This document shows, in pieces, positions 54,173 to 62,997 of a stretch of DNA of 63,963 nucleotides; the first letter of the stretch is position 1; every line of letters starts with the position of its first letter. The notes below the pieces were generated by a model. That model was not told where the DNA came from. It saw nothing but the letters and a program-made list of their open reading frames with translations, and did not search any database. This stretch comes from Saccharofermentans sp. Its GTDB lineage: Bacteria; Bacillota; Clostridia; Saccharofermentanales; Saccharofermentanaceae. The position numbers and the translations under genes are program-made. The stretch is from positions 1 to 63,963 of the forward strand of contig JAKSRH010000010.1 in NCBI GenBank assembly GCA_024403675.1, in the 5' to 3' direction.

Positions 54173-55111
54173 TCACGGAAAAAAATCTGCCACATCAATT
54201 TGACGCGCAATTCTTTCCTTTAAAAGTGCTACAAAAGAAGATGGTGCCTCTACTTTTACACGAGGCCCAAAAGATAGAATTCCAATAAGAATCTCAGTCT
54301 CATCAGAAGAATCATACTTAATTGTAAGAAGGCAGTTACCGTTTTCCATAACTGCTTCTTTCTCATAGTGCGCGAAATTAAGCATTATTCGCTCTAAGGT
54401 GTTATACCCATCATCAGGCTTAAGACTAATAACCACTTCACGCATCTGTCTGACATAAGTGTTATCGCTAGTAATCTCAAAGCCCTCTGGGAGAAGTTCA
54501 GTCCTCACAATATTTGAGACATTAATAACTACATTACCTCTAGAAGTAACCCCAAGAAGTCTAAACTTATCATTCTTCTCTGAATACTCTAATCTAGTTG
54601 GCATTACATACATGTGGTGTTCTTTATTTTTATTAGATATAAAATGCACATTAAGTGCCCTTCCCTCACGAATAGCCTCCAGGATAGTACGCCAATTACT
54701 TCTATAATTAGCATCTTCATAGTAATCGCCATCTGCGAAATTATCGTAAATCTTGACGTCTTCTTTATCCCACAAAGGCTCAACATTTGAGAGCGAATTT
54801 AATAATAAATCATCCTCTAGAAACAAACCAATTCTAGGATCACTAAGAAGAGATTTAAGCCACCTTAGCTGTAGTGTCGTAAGAGGCATAGTAGGCATGT
54901 TAATAAGTTTACTTTCGCCATTATCTAAAAGATTCCATGTACCATCACTAAGTGCCACTGGAATTTCCATGACACTTTCGCGAAAGGCATACTTCATGGT
55001 TAGGTCATTAATTTCCTTTGAACTAATACTTCCATTCTCACATGCTCTTCTTAAAATGGCTGCCACCGCATTATAGTAGGAGCTATATAATTCCCTAAAT
55101 AAATTACTCAT
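54173..55111 (-). CDS. WYL-domain protein, second of a pair
   Basis: A 312-residue protein. Residues about 150-205 are a WYL-type ligand-binding domain (HHMYVMPTRLEYSEKNDKFR then LLGVTSRGNVVINVSNIV). Residues 215-312 are the WYL C-terminal extension (ITIKYD-like LLTIKYDSSDE, ending FVALLKERIARQIDV). No clear winged helix is visible at the N-terminus. The frame opens upstream, but GGAGG before the ATG at 55111 decides the start, eight bases inside the first WYL gene. WYL domains sense nucleic-acid-derived or other ligands. Probably works with the overlapping partner. Confidence 0.82.
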   Translation of the reverse strand: MSNLFRELYSSYYNAVAAILRRACENGSISSKEINDLTMKYAFRESVMEIPVALSDGTWNLLDNGESKLINMPTMPLTTLQLRWLKSLLSDPRIGLFLEDDLLLNSLSNVEPLWDKEDVKIYDNFADGDYYEDANYRSNWRTILEAIREGRALNVHFISNKNKEHHMYVMPTRLEYSEKNDKFRLLGVTSRGNVVINVSNIVRTELLPEGFEITSDNTYVRQMREVVISLKPDDGYNTLERIMLNFAHYEKEAVMENGNCLLTIKYDSSDETEILIGILSFGPRVKVEAPSSFVALLKERIARQIDVADFFP

Positions 55112-56336
55112 ACATAGCCTCCATCTTGCGGATGTCATCAATAAATCTTTGGTTAATTCTATCGTCTCCAAAATCAACTGAAGTAATTCTACAGATAAAA
55201 GTTCTAACCCATGGAAACATCTCCACAGGATCAAAAACATCTATATCAAACCTAGCGTGATTATCATCAATCACAGTAACATTACCACCACGCTTCTCAC
55301 GATATAGACGCTGTAGAATATACTTTTCTGTATCTGAATATTCCACAGTAAAAGTCACGTGGTTTACAGTGCGCATGTTACCCATGGATATACCCCATAT
55401 ATTCTTCTCGACACTATTTAGGATATCCTTGTAACTATCGTATTCGGAGCACACTTCCCCTGCCTTAGTAGATAACACATAATCCACACGAAGAGGTTCA
55501 ATTTTCTTACTTAGTACATTCATGCACATTACATACTGACGACCAGAACTGCTACTACAATACAAACGAAGTGGGACTAACTCCCCCTCATTAGTATCTC
55601 CAAACTTATGGCGATATCTTTTAATCTTGACTACCTTTTTACTATGAATGCATTCCATTAAAGTAAGCAAAACATCACTATCTACAGTGTGGGTAATATA
55701 GTGGTGTTTAAAAGAAAAACTTGAATCACCTTTGTCTGGAATCTTATCCATAATAAAAGATCCCACAACACCAATAGGAGCTACCTCAGAATAAAAATCC
55801 AAGATATCATCAAACCTCTCTCCTGCACTATCAGCAATCGTATCTAATTCCCAGTTGCTTCTAGAATAATAAGCAACCTTACCCTTTATATTTTTTCTAA
55901 CTATTCCTTCTTGCTCATACTCTTTAAGTTTCTTACGAACAGTAGATTCATCACAGTCTATATATTCTGAAAGCTCATCAACAATTTCCTTAAACGAAAT
56001 TTCTATACTAGAGTTCGCCAAGATATCTAGAAGAAAGAAATGCATCACAATATCAACATCTGTAAAACTAGATGTTTTCCAAGCTTTAAAAAGAGGATTG
56101 TGTTCCCCATTTCGACTATCTATGGAAAGAAAATAACTCTTGCCTGCATCATCTACATGGTAGTTAAGATAATCACCAAGCCAGCTTTCTATACGATGTC
56201 TCTCATCAGAATCTGAGCGCTTACTTTTACCAAGTATACGCACGTCAGAAGTGTCGCGTTTAAAACCATACACATAAAAATCACGAATCATGCTCCTAAC
56301 GAGTTCAAAATTCTTAATGACTTCTCTATACGGCAT
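55104..56336 (-). CDS. WYL-domain transcriptional regulator, first of a pair
   Basis: A 410-residue regulator. Residues about 100-160 are a winged helix (FKEIVDELSEYIDCDESTVR then KKLKEYEQEGIV). Residues 222-290 are the WYL domain (VPLRLYCSSSSGRQYVMCMN, then EPLRVDYVLS). The C-terminal extension begins VTFTVEYSDTEKYIL. It starts 20 bases after mntP and overlaps the second WYL gene, so one transcript may run mntP-WYL-WYL-RNA-slipin. GGTGAGGG precedes the ATG. Confidence 0.87.
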   Translation of the reverse strand: MPYREVIKNFELVRSMIRDFYVYGFKRDTSDVRILGKSKRSDSDERHRIESWLGDYLNYHVDDAGKSYFLSIDSRNGEHNPLFKAWKTSSFTDVDIVMHFFLLDILANSSIEISFKEIVDELSEYIDCDESTVRKKLKEYEQEGIVRKNIKGKVAYYSRSNWELDTIADSAGERFDDILDFYSEVAPIGVVGSFIMDKIPDKGDSSFSFKHHYITHTVDSDVLLTLMECIHSKKVVKIKRYRHKFGDTNEGELVPLRLYCSSSSGRQYVMCMNVLSKKIEPLRVDYVLSTKAGEVCSEYDSYKDILNSVEKNIWGISMGNMRTVNHVTFTVEYSDTEKYILQRLYREKRGGNVTVIDDNHARFDIDVFDPVEMFPWVRTFICRITSVDFGDDRINQRFIDDIRKMEAMYE

Positions 56337-56356
56337 AAACCCTCACCAAATATGTA

Positions 56357-56953
56357 TTAGAAAAAGACTCCGCTAATAAAAATCTCGAGACCAATTCCTA
56401 TAAGAATTATACCACCAAGAACTGACGCCCAGCCCGCAAGCTTTGTGCCAAATTTGCGGCCAATTAAAATACCGCACATGCAAATAACAAAGGTAACAAC
56501 ACCAATAATAATTCCTGCAGAAGTTGCCTTTAATAAATTGTAATCAGAAATAGTAAAACCAACAGAAAGTGCATCAATAGAGGTCGCAACGCCCTGCACC
56601 ATAAGAGCGCCTACGGAAAGCTCATGTTTATCCTCAGCTTCGCAGCCCTTATTCTTAACATCTTTTATACCTTCGATAAGCATCTTGCCTCCGATAAACG
56701 CCAGAAGAGCAAGTGCAATCCAAGGAATAAACTTCTGAAAAGACTTAAATATATTAACTATTGTATGAATGCATATCCACCCGATCATTGGCATGAGGAA
56801 CTGAAAGCCAGCAAAAACTCCAGCGATTTTAAGCATGGTTCCCTTATTCATTTTAGGATTGTTAAGACCATTAGCCAAAGATACTGAAAAAGCATCCATA
56901 GCAAGACCAACACCTAACAATATGCTATTAAATAAAAACAAAAATAACTGCAT
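56357..56953 (-). CDS. mntP: Manganese efflux pump MntP
   Basis: A 198-residue membrane protein of the MntP (DUF204) family with six membrane segments and the two repeat motifs LAMDAFSVSLANGL and TSIDALSVGFTIS, whose Asp residues are needed for Mn2+ export. AAGGGGAACT precedes the ATG. It begins about 20 bases after the purM terminator. I see no room for a yybP-ykoY Mn2+ riboswitch, which often precedes this gene. Confidence 0.92.
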   Translation of the reverse strand: MQLFLFLFNSILLGVGLAMDAFSVSLANGLNNPKMNKGTMLKIAGVFAGFQFLMPMIGWICIHTIVNIFKSFQKFIPWIALALLAFIGGKMLIEGIKDVKNKGCEAEDKHELSVGALMVQGVATSIDALSVGFTISDYNLLKATSAGIIIGVVTFVICMCGILIGRKFGTKLAGWASVLGGIILIGIGLEIFISGVFF

Positions 56954-56972
56954 AGTTCCCCTTAAAATAAAC

Positions 56973-56994
56973 GCCGCCTTCCAAAGAAAGCGGC
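56973..56994 (-). terminator. Terminator of purM
   Basis: On the minus strand GCCGCTTTC pairs with GAAGGCGGC (one G-T pair) around TTTG, followed by GTTTATTTT. Confidence 0.88.
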
Positions 56995-57019
56995 ATTAAT
57001 AATAGTTTAATAAAAGCTA

Positions 57020-58195
57020 TTAGTTATAAAGATACTCTTCACCCTGGTACTTAATAACTACTTCATTTGTAGAACCCTCTGGGAGAGCCTCTACGTGACC
57101 TACTACGCGAGCGTCAATATTGAATGACTTAGCAATCTCGATAATACCCTCAGCAACTGACTCGTCACAATAGAACTCAATTCTATGACCACAGTTAAAT
57201 ACCTGGAACATCTCCTTCATTGGAATCTCACCAGACTCATAAATTGTCTTAAAGATTGGTGGAAGCTCAAAGAGGTTATCCTTAACGATACGGATATTCT
57301 TACCGAAGTCACGGCACTTTGCCTGTCCACCACCTGTACAGTGGATGATACCAGAAATGGACTCACGATACTTCTCGAGTACTGGAACGATAACTGGGAG
57401 GAATGTTCTTGTTGGAGAAAGAATAGCCTCACCTACTGTCTGCTCACCATATGGCATCTTATCTGTAAGTCTGAACTTACCACAGTATGCCTTATCCTCG
57501 CCAAGAGTATCAGAGAAAGACTCCTTATAATTCTCATAGTAGTACTTATTAAGAAGCATATGTCTAGCAGCTGTAAGACCGTTAGAAGAAATACCTGAAT
57601 TGTAGGAATCCTCATATGTAGCCTGACCAAAGGAAGCAAGACCTACGATAACGTGACCTGGCTTAATATTTGCTGCATTAACAACCTTATCACGCTTAAC
57701 ACGTGCAACGATTGTGGAGTCAACGATCAAAGTCTTAACAAGATCTCCAACGTCTGCTGTCTCACCACCACACATCTTGATGCCAACGCCAGCCTTCTCG
57801 AGCTTAGCGATAACCTCATCGTAACCCTCGATTACCTTAGCGATAGCCTTACCATCAACACGATGTGCATTACGTCCAATTGTATTTGACAAAGAGAGGT
57901 TCTCGTAACAACCTACGCAAGCGAGGTCGTCAGTATTCATTACGAGAGAATCCTGAGCAAGGCCCTTGAACCAATCGTAGTTACCTGTCTCCTTAAACAT
58001 AAGATAAGCAACGGAAGACTTTGTTCCTGCACCATCAGCATGAAGTGCTGTGCAATATTCAGGATCACCTGCTGTATCCTCAATAAGCTTACAGAAAGCT
58101 CCTGGGAAAACACCCTTATCCTGATTCTTAACTGCTGCCTTAACATCATCCTTAGTAGGTGATACACCTCTGCTCAAGTAAGATTCTGCTGACAT
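57020..58195 (-). CDS. purM: Phosphoribosylformylglycinamidine cyclo-ligase-like protein (AIR synthase)
   Basis: A 391-residue AIR synthase-family enzyme that would close the imidazole ring in purine synthesis. Motifs are ALHADGAGTKSSVAYL, NTDDLACVGCYENL, CGGETADVGDLVKT, VGLASFGQATYEDSYNSGIS and MFQVFNCGHRIEFY. It is longer than the common 340-residue PurM and resembles the longer variant known from other anaerobes. No other pur gene is adjacent. TTGGAGGTTAGT before the ATG at 58195 decides the start. It begins 32 bases after the rnpB 3' end with no terminator between. Confidence 0.87.
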   Translation of the reverse strand: MSAESYLSRGVSPTKDDVKAAVKNQDKGVFPGAFCKLIEDTAGDPEYCTALHADGAGTKSSVAYLMFKETGNYDWFKGLAQDSLVMNTDDLACVGCYENLSLSNTIGRNAHRVDGKAIAKVIEGYDEVIAKLEKAGVGIKMCGGETADVGDLVKTLIVDSTIVARVKRDKVVNAANIKPGHVIVGLASFGQATYEDSYNSGISSNGLTAARHMLLNKYYYENYKESFSDTLGEDKAYCGKFRLTDKMPYGEQTVGEAILSPTRTFLPVIVPVLEKYRESISGIIHCTGGGQAKCRDFGKNIRIVKDNLFELPPIFKTIYESGEIPMKEMFQVFNCGHRIEFYCDESVAEGIIEIAKSFNIDARVVGHVEALPEGSTNEVVIKYQGEEYLYN

Positions 58196-58226
58196 ACTAA
58201 CCTCCAACAATATTCTTATAAGTTAT

Positions 58227-58580
58227 CCGAGCCGGCCGGTAAGCCGGGTTCTGTACTAAACAATCATCTATCTAGACTGACTATTGCTAGCCAGTTCAAG
58301 CCGTCTCCTCGAGGCCCGCGGACCACGGTTGATACCTCTCCGCGACGTTGCTCCGGGTGGGGTTTACAAGGCCGACATGTCTCCATATCGCCGGTGAGCT
58401 CTTACCTCGCCTTTTCATCCTTGCTCCAAGCCGAAGCCTGGGGCGGTTTTCTTTTCTGTTGCACTTTCCTTAAAGTCGCCTTCACCAGACGTTATCTGGC
58501 ACCCTGTCCTATGGAGCCCGGACTTTCCTCACGCACCAGTCATTACCAATAGGTGCCCGCGATTGTCTCGGTCTGCTCGG
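58227..58580 (-). ncRNA. rnpB: RNase P RNA
   Basis: The catalytic RNA of RNase P, which trims tRNA 5' ends. On the minus strand the conserved blocks are GAGGAAAGTCCGGGCTCC near the 5' end, GGAGCAAGGATGAAAAGG, GTAAACCCCACCCGGAGCAA and the 3' AGTACAGAACCCGGCTTACC. P1 forms between CCGAGC and GCTCGG, giving about 354 bases. Confidence 0.95.
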
Positions 58581-58619
58581 AAAACACAACTATTTTAAAG
58601 AAAAAACAGCCTCGTGTAT

Positions 58620-58648
58620 ATATTAAAATCTTCTTTCGCGTCCGTCAA
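58620..58648 (-). promoter_or_regulatory. Promoter of rnpB, inside the end of the nif3-like gene
   Basis: On the minus strand TTGACG (58648-58643) and TAATAT (58625-58620) are 17 bases apart. The -35 lies in the last codons of the nif3-like gene and the -10 covers its stop. Confidence 0.75.
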
Positions 58649-59387
58649 AATATACAAATTCCACCTCTGGGAAAGCCTCATCAAGCACGCCACAAAGGTT
58701 AGACATGAACACGCGCTCTGTAGCATTGTGTCCTGCAGTAATTGGTGTGATGCCTCTATCAATGAGGTCCAACATAACATGGTGCTTAATTTCACCAGAA
58801 ACTACTGTGTCTACACCAGCAGAAACAATAGCAGGAATTGAATCCTCGTCAAAGGCACCTCCCTGGCAAAATACCTTTTTCACTTTAGTCTCAGGCAAGC
58901 TATAAACGATAGTGCCAGAAGATCTAAGTCCTTCCTCTACCCTTTCGCAAAAGTCCTTAAGTGTTACTTCTGACTCAAGCTCACCGCACACACCGTAAGC
59001 GATACCATCAATCTCATGTATATTTGTAAGTCCAATTGCACTTGCAAGTACGTTATTAGAGTATTCACTATTTTTATCAAGATTAGTGTGAGCCGCATAG
59101 CAAGTAATGCCACCACGAATAAGGTCACGGATAATCTGACCTTTAGGCTCGTCAAAATTAATAGAAGAAATGCCTCCGAAAATAAGTGGGTGATGTGCTA
59201 ACACCAAATCCATATTAAGTTCCATGCAATTTCTCACTACATCTTTAGTAGCATCTAGACAAACTGCAACGCTAGTTACGTCCGCATCCAAAGAACCAAC
59301 CATAAGACCTGGATTATCAAAACCCTCTGCTGTTTCAAGTGGGAAAAGTCCCTCGAGGAAATTTGTTATATCTCTAACCTTTGTCAT
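58623..59387 (-). CDS. Nif3-like dinuclear metal centre protein (YqfO/YbgI family)
   Basis: A 254-residue protein. LVLAHHPLIFGGI and AAHTNLD supply metal ligands, GEIKHHVMLDLIDRGI and GHNATER the C-terminal ones. Members form toroidal hexamers; the substrate is not settled, and GTP cyclohydrolase type 1b-like activity has been proposed for some. AAGGGAGGATATACT before the ATG at 59387 fixes the start. It lies downstream of trmK, as in many Firmicutes (yqfN-yqfO), but with a GNAT gene in between. Confidence 0.93.
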   Translation of the reverse strand: MTKVRDITNFLEGLFPLETAEGFDNPGLMVGSLDADVTSVAVCLDATKDVVRNCMELNMDLVLAHHPLIFGGISSINFDEPKGQIIRDLIRGGITCYAAHTNLDKNSEYSNNVLASAIGLTNIHEIDGIAYGVCGELESEVTLKDFCERVEEGLRSSGTIVYSLPETKVKKVFCQGGAFDEDSIPAIVSAGVDTVVSGEIKHHVMLDLIDRGITPITAGHNATERVFMSNLCGVLDEAFPEVEFVYFDGRERRF

Positions 59388-59400
59388 AGTATATCCTCCC

Positions 59401-59892
59401 TTAAAGAGTTTTCTGATAAGCAATTCTTGGTGCGCCACTAGCAAGATAAATAATGCCGCAGCGTGTAAAGCCATTACTTGTTACTTTATTTTGCATTATC
59501 TTGTTATCTGCATGAGTATCAATTCTAATGTTATCTATTTTACCAAAACAGAAAGCTAAAGCCTGCTCGAAGATGCCTCTAACTTTACCGCTACTAGCGA
59601 TTCTATGAATTGTCCCATAAGGCTTACTATTAAGCCATGAACCATTTTCAATTACTTCATAAGTTGGGTCATCACCAATAATAAATACGAATACGCCTTC
59701 TATCTTGCCATCAACCTCTACCACATAGCACTGGTTCTTGGAAATATCACTAAGGAGCTGGTCACGAGATGGATAACCATCAACCCACTGATTTGGATTA
59801 CCATTAGCTGCCATATACACGCGTGCGCCATCATAGATTGGCATAATGCAATCGATATCACTTGCTGTAGCTTGTCTTACTTTAGTACTCAT
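59401..59892 (-). CDS. GNAT-family N-acetyltransferase
   Basis: A 163-residue acetyltransferase. VRQATASDIDCIMPIYDGAR is the N-terminal GNAT helix, YVVEVDGKIEGVFVFIIG the beta hairpin, and IRIDTHADNKIMQNKVTSNG with FTRCGIIYL the acetyl-CoA and C-terminal region. Substrate unknown. It overlaps trmK by four bases. Confidence 0.9.
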   Translation of the reverse strand: MSTKVRQATASDIDCIMPIYDGARVYMAANGNPNQWVDGYPSRDQLLSDISKNQCYVVEVDGKIEGVFVFIIGDDPTYEVIENGSWLNSKPYGTIHRIASSGKVRGIFEQALAFCFGKIDNIRIDTHADNKIMQNKVTSNGFTRCGIIYLASGAPRIAYQKTL

Positions 59893-60587
59893 TTTCTATA
59901 CTCTTCTAATTTCTGTGTCATGAGAAGGATTTCTTCATCGCCTCTAGCGCGCACCTTATACCAACCATCGAGTTTCTCAAAATACTCCTTAACTATTGGC
60001 TCTCCAGCTTCAAATTTACTAATCATAACTGGACCATAGTACTTCTCATAAAGATTTATATCACGGCTACCACCTTCATATACTGCGACAGTAATTGGGT
60101 AGTAAATATTACGCTCACAAACAACTGTGTCATCCTTAATTCTGAATCCATTTTTCTCTAAGAAGACACGAAGTTGTTCAATAGTTTTCTGTGGCTGAAG
60201 ACACCATGTGACTGTCTTTAAAATATCTGGAGAAGTAACCTTCATTACCCTCTCCAATATATCCATCATATTATTGCCACCAAGACCTGCCATGATGACT
60301 ACATCACCTGATTTTAAATCAACACCATTAAGTCCATCTGTACATACTACAAGCGACTTATCCTTGTAGCCATTGATGGCAAGAATTTCGGCTGTCTTTG
60401 CCGCTGGATTCTCATGAATATCTGTAGCCACTACAAATTCATAATCTCCAGTAATAAGTCCCTCAAGAGAAACATAACCATGGTCAGAGCCCACATCAAT
60501 AAGACGACCCTTACAGTCAAGATTACGCCACTTAAGAGTCGCGTCATATACAGCCTGAAGTCTTGCTGTAAGCTTCATTCTTTCCAT
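59889..60587 (-). CDS. trmK: tRNA (adenine22-N1)-methyltransferase TrmK
   Basis: A SAM-dependent methyltransferase of 232 residues that methylates A22 in tRNA. RLIDVGSDHGYVSLEGL is the SAM motif and IMAGLGGNNMMDILERV the catalytic region; ILQP-type WCLQPQKTIEQLRVFLEKNG follows. TGATG overlap with dnaG means coupled translation. In Bacillus sigA lies between dnaG and this gene. Confidence 0.92.
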   Translation of the reverse strand: MERMKLTARLQAVYDATLKWRNLDCKGRLIDVGSDHGYVSLEGLITGDYEFVVATDIHENPAAKTAEILAINGYKDKSLVVCTDGLNGVDLKSGDVVIMAGLGGNNMMDILERVMKVTSPDILKTVTWCLQPQKTIEQLRVFLEKNGFRIKDDTVVCERNIYYPITVAVYEGGSRDINLYEKYYGPVMISKFEAGEPIVKEYFEKLDGWYKVRARGDEEILLMTQKLEEYRK

Positions 60588-62533
60588 CAGATATTGCTCC
60601 TCTTATTACGTAAAATAGTGCGGCTAGCGTCAATCTTACGTAAATTTTCTTCGATAGTTCTACGAACTTCTGGATTAGCACGATCAAGCGCCTTAATGAA
60701 TTTCTTCTCCATCTTATCAAGATGCTTAAGTCTCAAATCATATAGTTTTACAAGATATGTATCGAGTTCTGCCTTGCTATTTGGCATCTTACGATTTTCC
60801 TCGCAAGCTTTAAGGTACACCTCTTCTGCTGCCATGCCATTAAGTACCATCTGAGAAAGCTTATTAAGAAGTAAATCCTCTCTCATACCATAACTAGCGT
60901 CGAAGTGCTGGAGAAAATATGTAACAACATTTCTCATATTTTCCCCAGTAAAATCATTAGGTCTAAGAACATCTTCTCTAGCTACCTCAGTAGCAAGTCG
61001 TGCCTTAAGTCTTACAGCATAAACAAATACTGCAAGCTCTTCAGCAAATACAATATCCACAGGTGGACCTTTACGAACTGGTGTGGAATTTTGCTCTTCT
61101 ACTACACCAGTATCATCATTGTCGTCTTCACTACTAGACATTCTCTCCTTAAGGTCTTCCTGCTCAAATCTCTTACGAGAGCGAAGTTCCTGCTCATACT
61201 GACGATTCTGATCTGACTCCATAAGGTCATTCATTCTATTAAGGACAGTCTGAGAATTCGCACCAAGATAAGATGCTGCATTAGTAGCCATCTTCTCTCT
61301 TTTAAGGTCATCAAAAATCCAGGAACCATACTGAGTCACCAAATCCTGGAACTTATATGTATCAAGCTTGCCATTACTATCACAGCTATCATCATAAGCT
61401 CTAGAGAAAAGATAATCATCTACGTCTTTACTACTATTTACCACACCGCGGAAACTATCTGCGCCATTATGCTTAATGTACTCATCTGGATCCTTACCAT
61501 CAGGTACTGCAGCAATCTTAATACGGATTTTCACGCCAGACATTTTCTTAAGGAAAGTAAGCATCATACGAACAGCTCTAATAGCAGCATTACGACCAGC
61601 ATTATCAGAGTCAAAGAAGAATACTATCTCCTTAGCATATTTGGCAGCAAGTCTAAGCTGGCTATCTGTAAATGCAGTACCAAGAGATGCAACCGCATTC
61701 TTGATGCCTGCCTGATGCATAGAGATAGCATCCATATAACCTTCTACGATAATAAGTTGTTCAGAGCGAGCTGCCTTAGCATAGTTAAGTGCATACAAAT
61801 GCTCCTGTTTCTTATAAACAAGTGAGTCAGGAGAGTTAACATACTTTGGCATCTCATCACCAAGTGCTCTACCTCCAAAGGCAACAATCTTGCCAAAAGA
61901 ATCAAAAATTGGGAATACCATTCTGCCACGGAAAAGATCAACGAGGCGTCCTGTCTTCTTAGAAACTGTAAACAAACCACAGTCCTTCATCTCGTCGTCA
62001 GTATATCCCTTACCACGAAGATGAGTATAAAGTGAATCCCAACTATTAGGCGCATAGCCTATACCAAAAGAAGTTAGTGTATCGTGAGAAAGTTCTCTTT
62101 TCTTAGCATAATCACGAGCAGGCTTTCCCTCAGGGTCAGAAAAACACTTATAGTAATATTTTCCAGCTTCATTTAAAAGCTCGGTAACCCTTTTCTTACG
62201 ACTTTTTAAATTCTCGTTATTACCGCCACCGCTATATTCTGGTACATCAACACCATACTGGTTACCCAAAAATCTGATAGCCTCTGGATAGGAAAGTCGT
62301 TCCAAATCCATAATGAATCTAATAGCATTACCACCCTTGCCGCAGCCAAAGCAGTGATAAATATTTTTATTCAAAGACACACTAAAAGAAGCAGTCTTCT
62401 CAGAATGAAAAGGACAGAGTCCAAAAAGATTCTGTCCTGTTCTCTTCGTAAAAGATACGTATTTACCAACTACTGATTCTATATCAGCTTTATTGAGGAT
62501 TTCCTCAATAACACTTTCAGGTATTTGGGCCAT
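60587..62533 (-). CDS. dnaG: DNA primase
   Basis: Makes RNA primers for replication. The 648-residue protein has the CHC2 zinc finger (CPFHSEKTASF, HCFGCGKGGNA), the RNA-polymerase domain with YAPNSWDSLYTHL, FPIFDSFGKIVAFGGRALG, and the Toprim motif LIIVEGYMDAISMHQAG and FFFDSDNAGRNAA. The C-terminal helicase-interaction part is present. It follows yajC by two bases. Confidence 0.96.
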   Translation of the reverse strand: MAQIPESVIEEILNKADIESVVGKYVSFTKRTGQNLFGLCPFHSEKTASFSVSLNKNIYHCFGCGKGGNAIRFIMDLERLSYPEAIRFLGNQYGVDVPEYSGGGNNENLKSRKKRVTELLNEAGKYYYKCFSDPEGKPARDYAKKRELSHDTLTSFGIGYAPNSWDSLYTHLRGKGYTDDEMKDCGLFTVSKKTGRLVDLFRGRMVFPIFDSFGKIVAFGGRALGDEMPKYVNSPDSLVYKKQEHLYALNYAKAARSEQLIIVEGYMDAISMHQAGIKNAVASLGTAFTDSQLRLAAKYAKEIVFFFDSDNAGRNAAIRAVRMMLTFLKKMSGVKIRIKIAAVPDGKDPDEYIKHNGADSFRGVVNSSKDVDDYLFSRAYDDSCDSNGKLDTYKFQDLVTQYGSWIFDDLKREKMATNAASYLGANSQTVLNRMNDLMESDQNRQYEQELRSRKRFEQEDLKERMSSSEDDNDDTGVVEEQNSTPVRKGPPVDIVFAEELAVFVYAVRLKARLATEVAREDVLRPNDFTGENMRNVVTYFLQHFDASYGMREDLLLNKLSQMVLNGMAAEEVYLKACEENRKMPNSKAELDTYLVKLYDLRLKHLDKMEKKFIKALDRANPEVRRTIEENLRKIDASRTILRNKRSNI

Positions 62534-62535
62534 AA

Positions 62536-62973
62536 TTATAACTTATCTTCTTTTTCTTCCTTCTTTGCTGCCTTGTCAGCCTTCTCTACTTCCTTAGCCT
62601 TCTTTGCAGCCTTCTTCTCTTCATTCTTTGCTGTAGCCTTTGCGTTACGTGGTGTAACTGTCTGGATAGCAGACTTAAGGAATGTAACTGGAGTATTTGC
62701 CATAGAAGTATAGATTGTAACCTCTGTATCAGTAAAGTTTGCTACTACACCAACGAGACCACCGATAGTCTGTACTCTATCGCCTACCATCATCTCAGAA
62801 ATCTGTCTACGTGTTTCTTTCTCCTGCTTACGCTGTGGTCTAATAAGGAAAAAGTAGAAAACTACAAAGAAGATAAGGAGCATTCCGACAGTTCCAATCA
62901 TGGAACCCATCTCAGCACCCTGAGTAGTATCTGTAGAAGCTGTATCTAATGCAGCAAGTAATAAATAATTCAT
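62536..62973 (-). CDS. yajC: Preprotein translocase accessory subunit YajC
   Basis: A 145-residue protein with one membrane segment (GTVGMLLIFFVVFYFFLIRP) followed by QRKQEKETRRQISEMMVGDR and VQTIGGLVGVVANF, the diagnostic YajC block. The C-terminal 35 residues are a Lys/Ala/Glu-rich tail. In this genome it is next to dnaG instead of the usual secD, tgt or queA. Confidence 0.94.
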   Translation of the reverse strand: MNYLLLAALDTASTDTTQGAEMGSMIGTVGMLLIFFVVFYFFLIRPQRKQEKETRRQISEMMVGDRVQTIGGLVGVVANFTDTEVTIYTSMANTPVTFLKSAIQTVTPRNAKATAKNEEKKAAKKAKEVEKADKAAKKEEKEDKL

Positions 62974-62997
62974 TTAAGTCTTTCCTCCGGACTAATT

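Noticed and set aside
56954..56972. yybP-ykoY manganese riboswitch before mntP
   Set aside because: Only about 20 bases separate the purM terminator from the mntP start; the riboswitch cannot fit.
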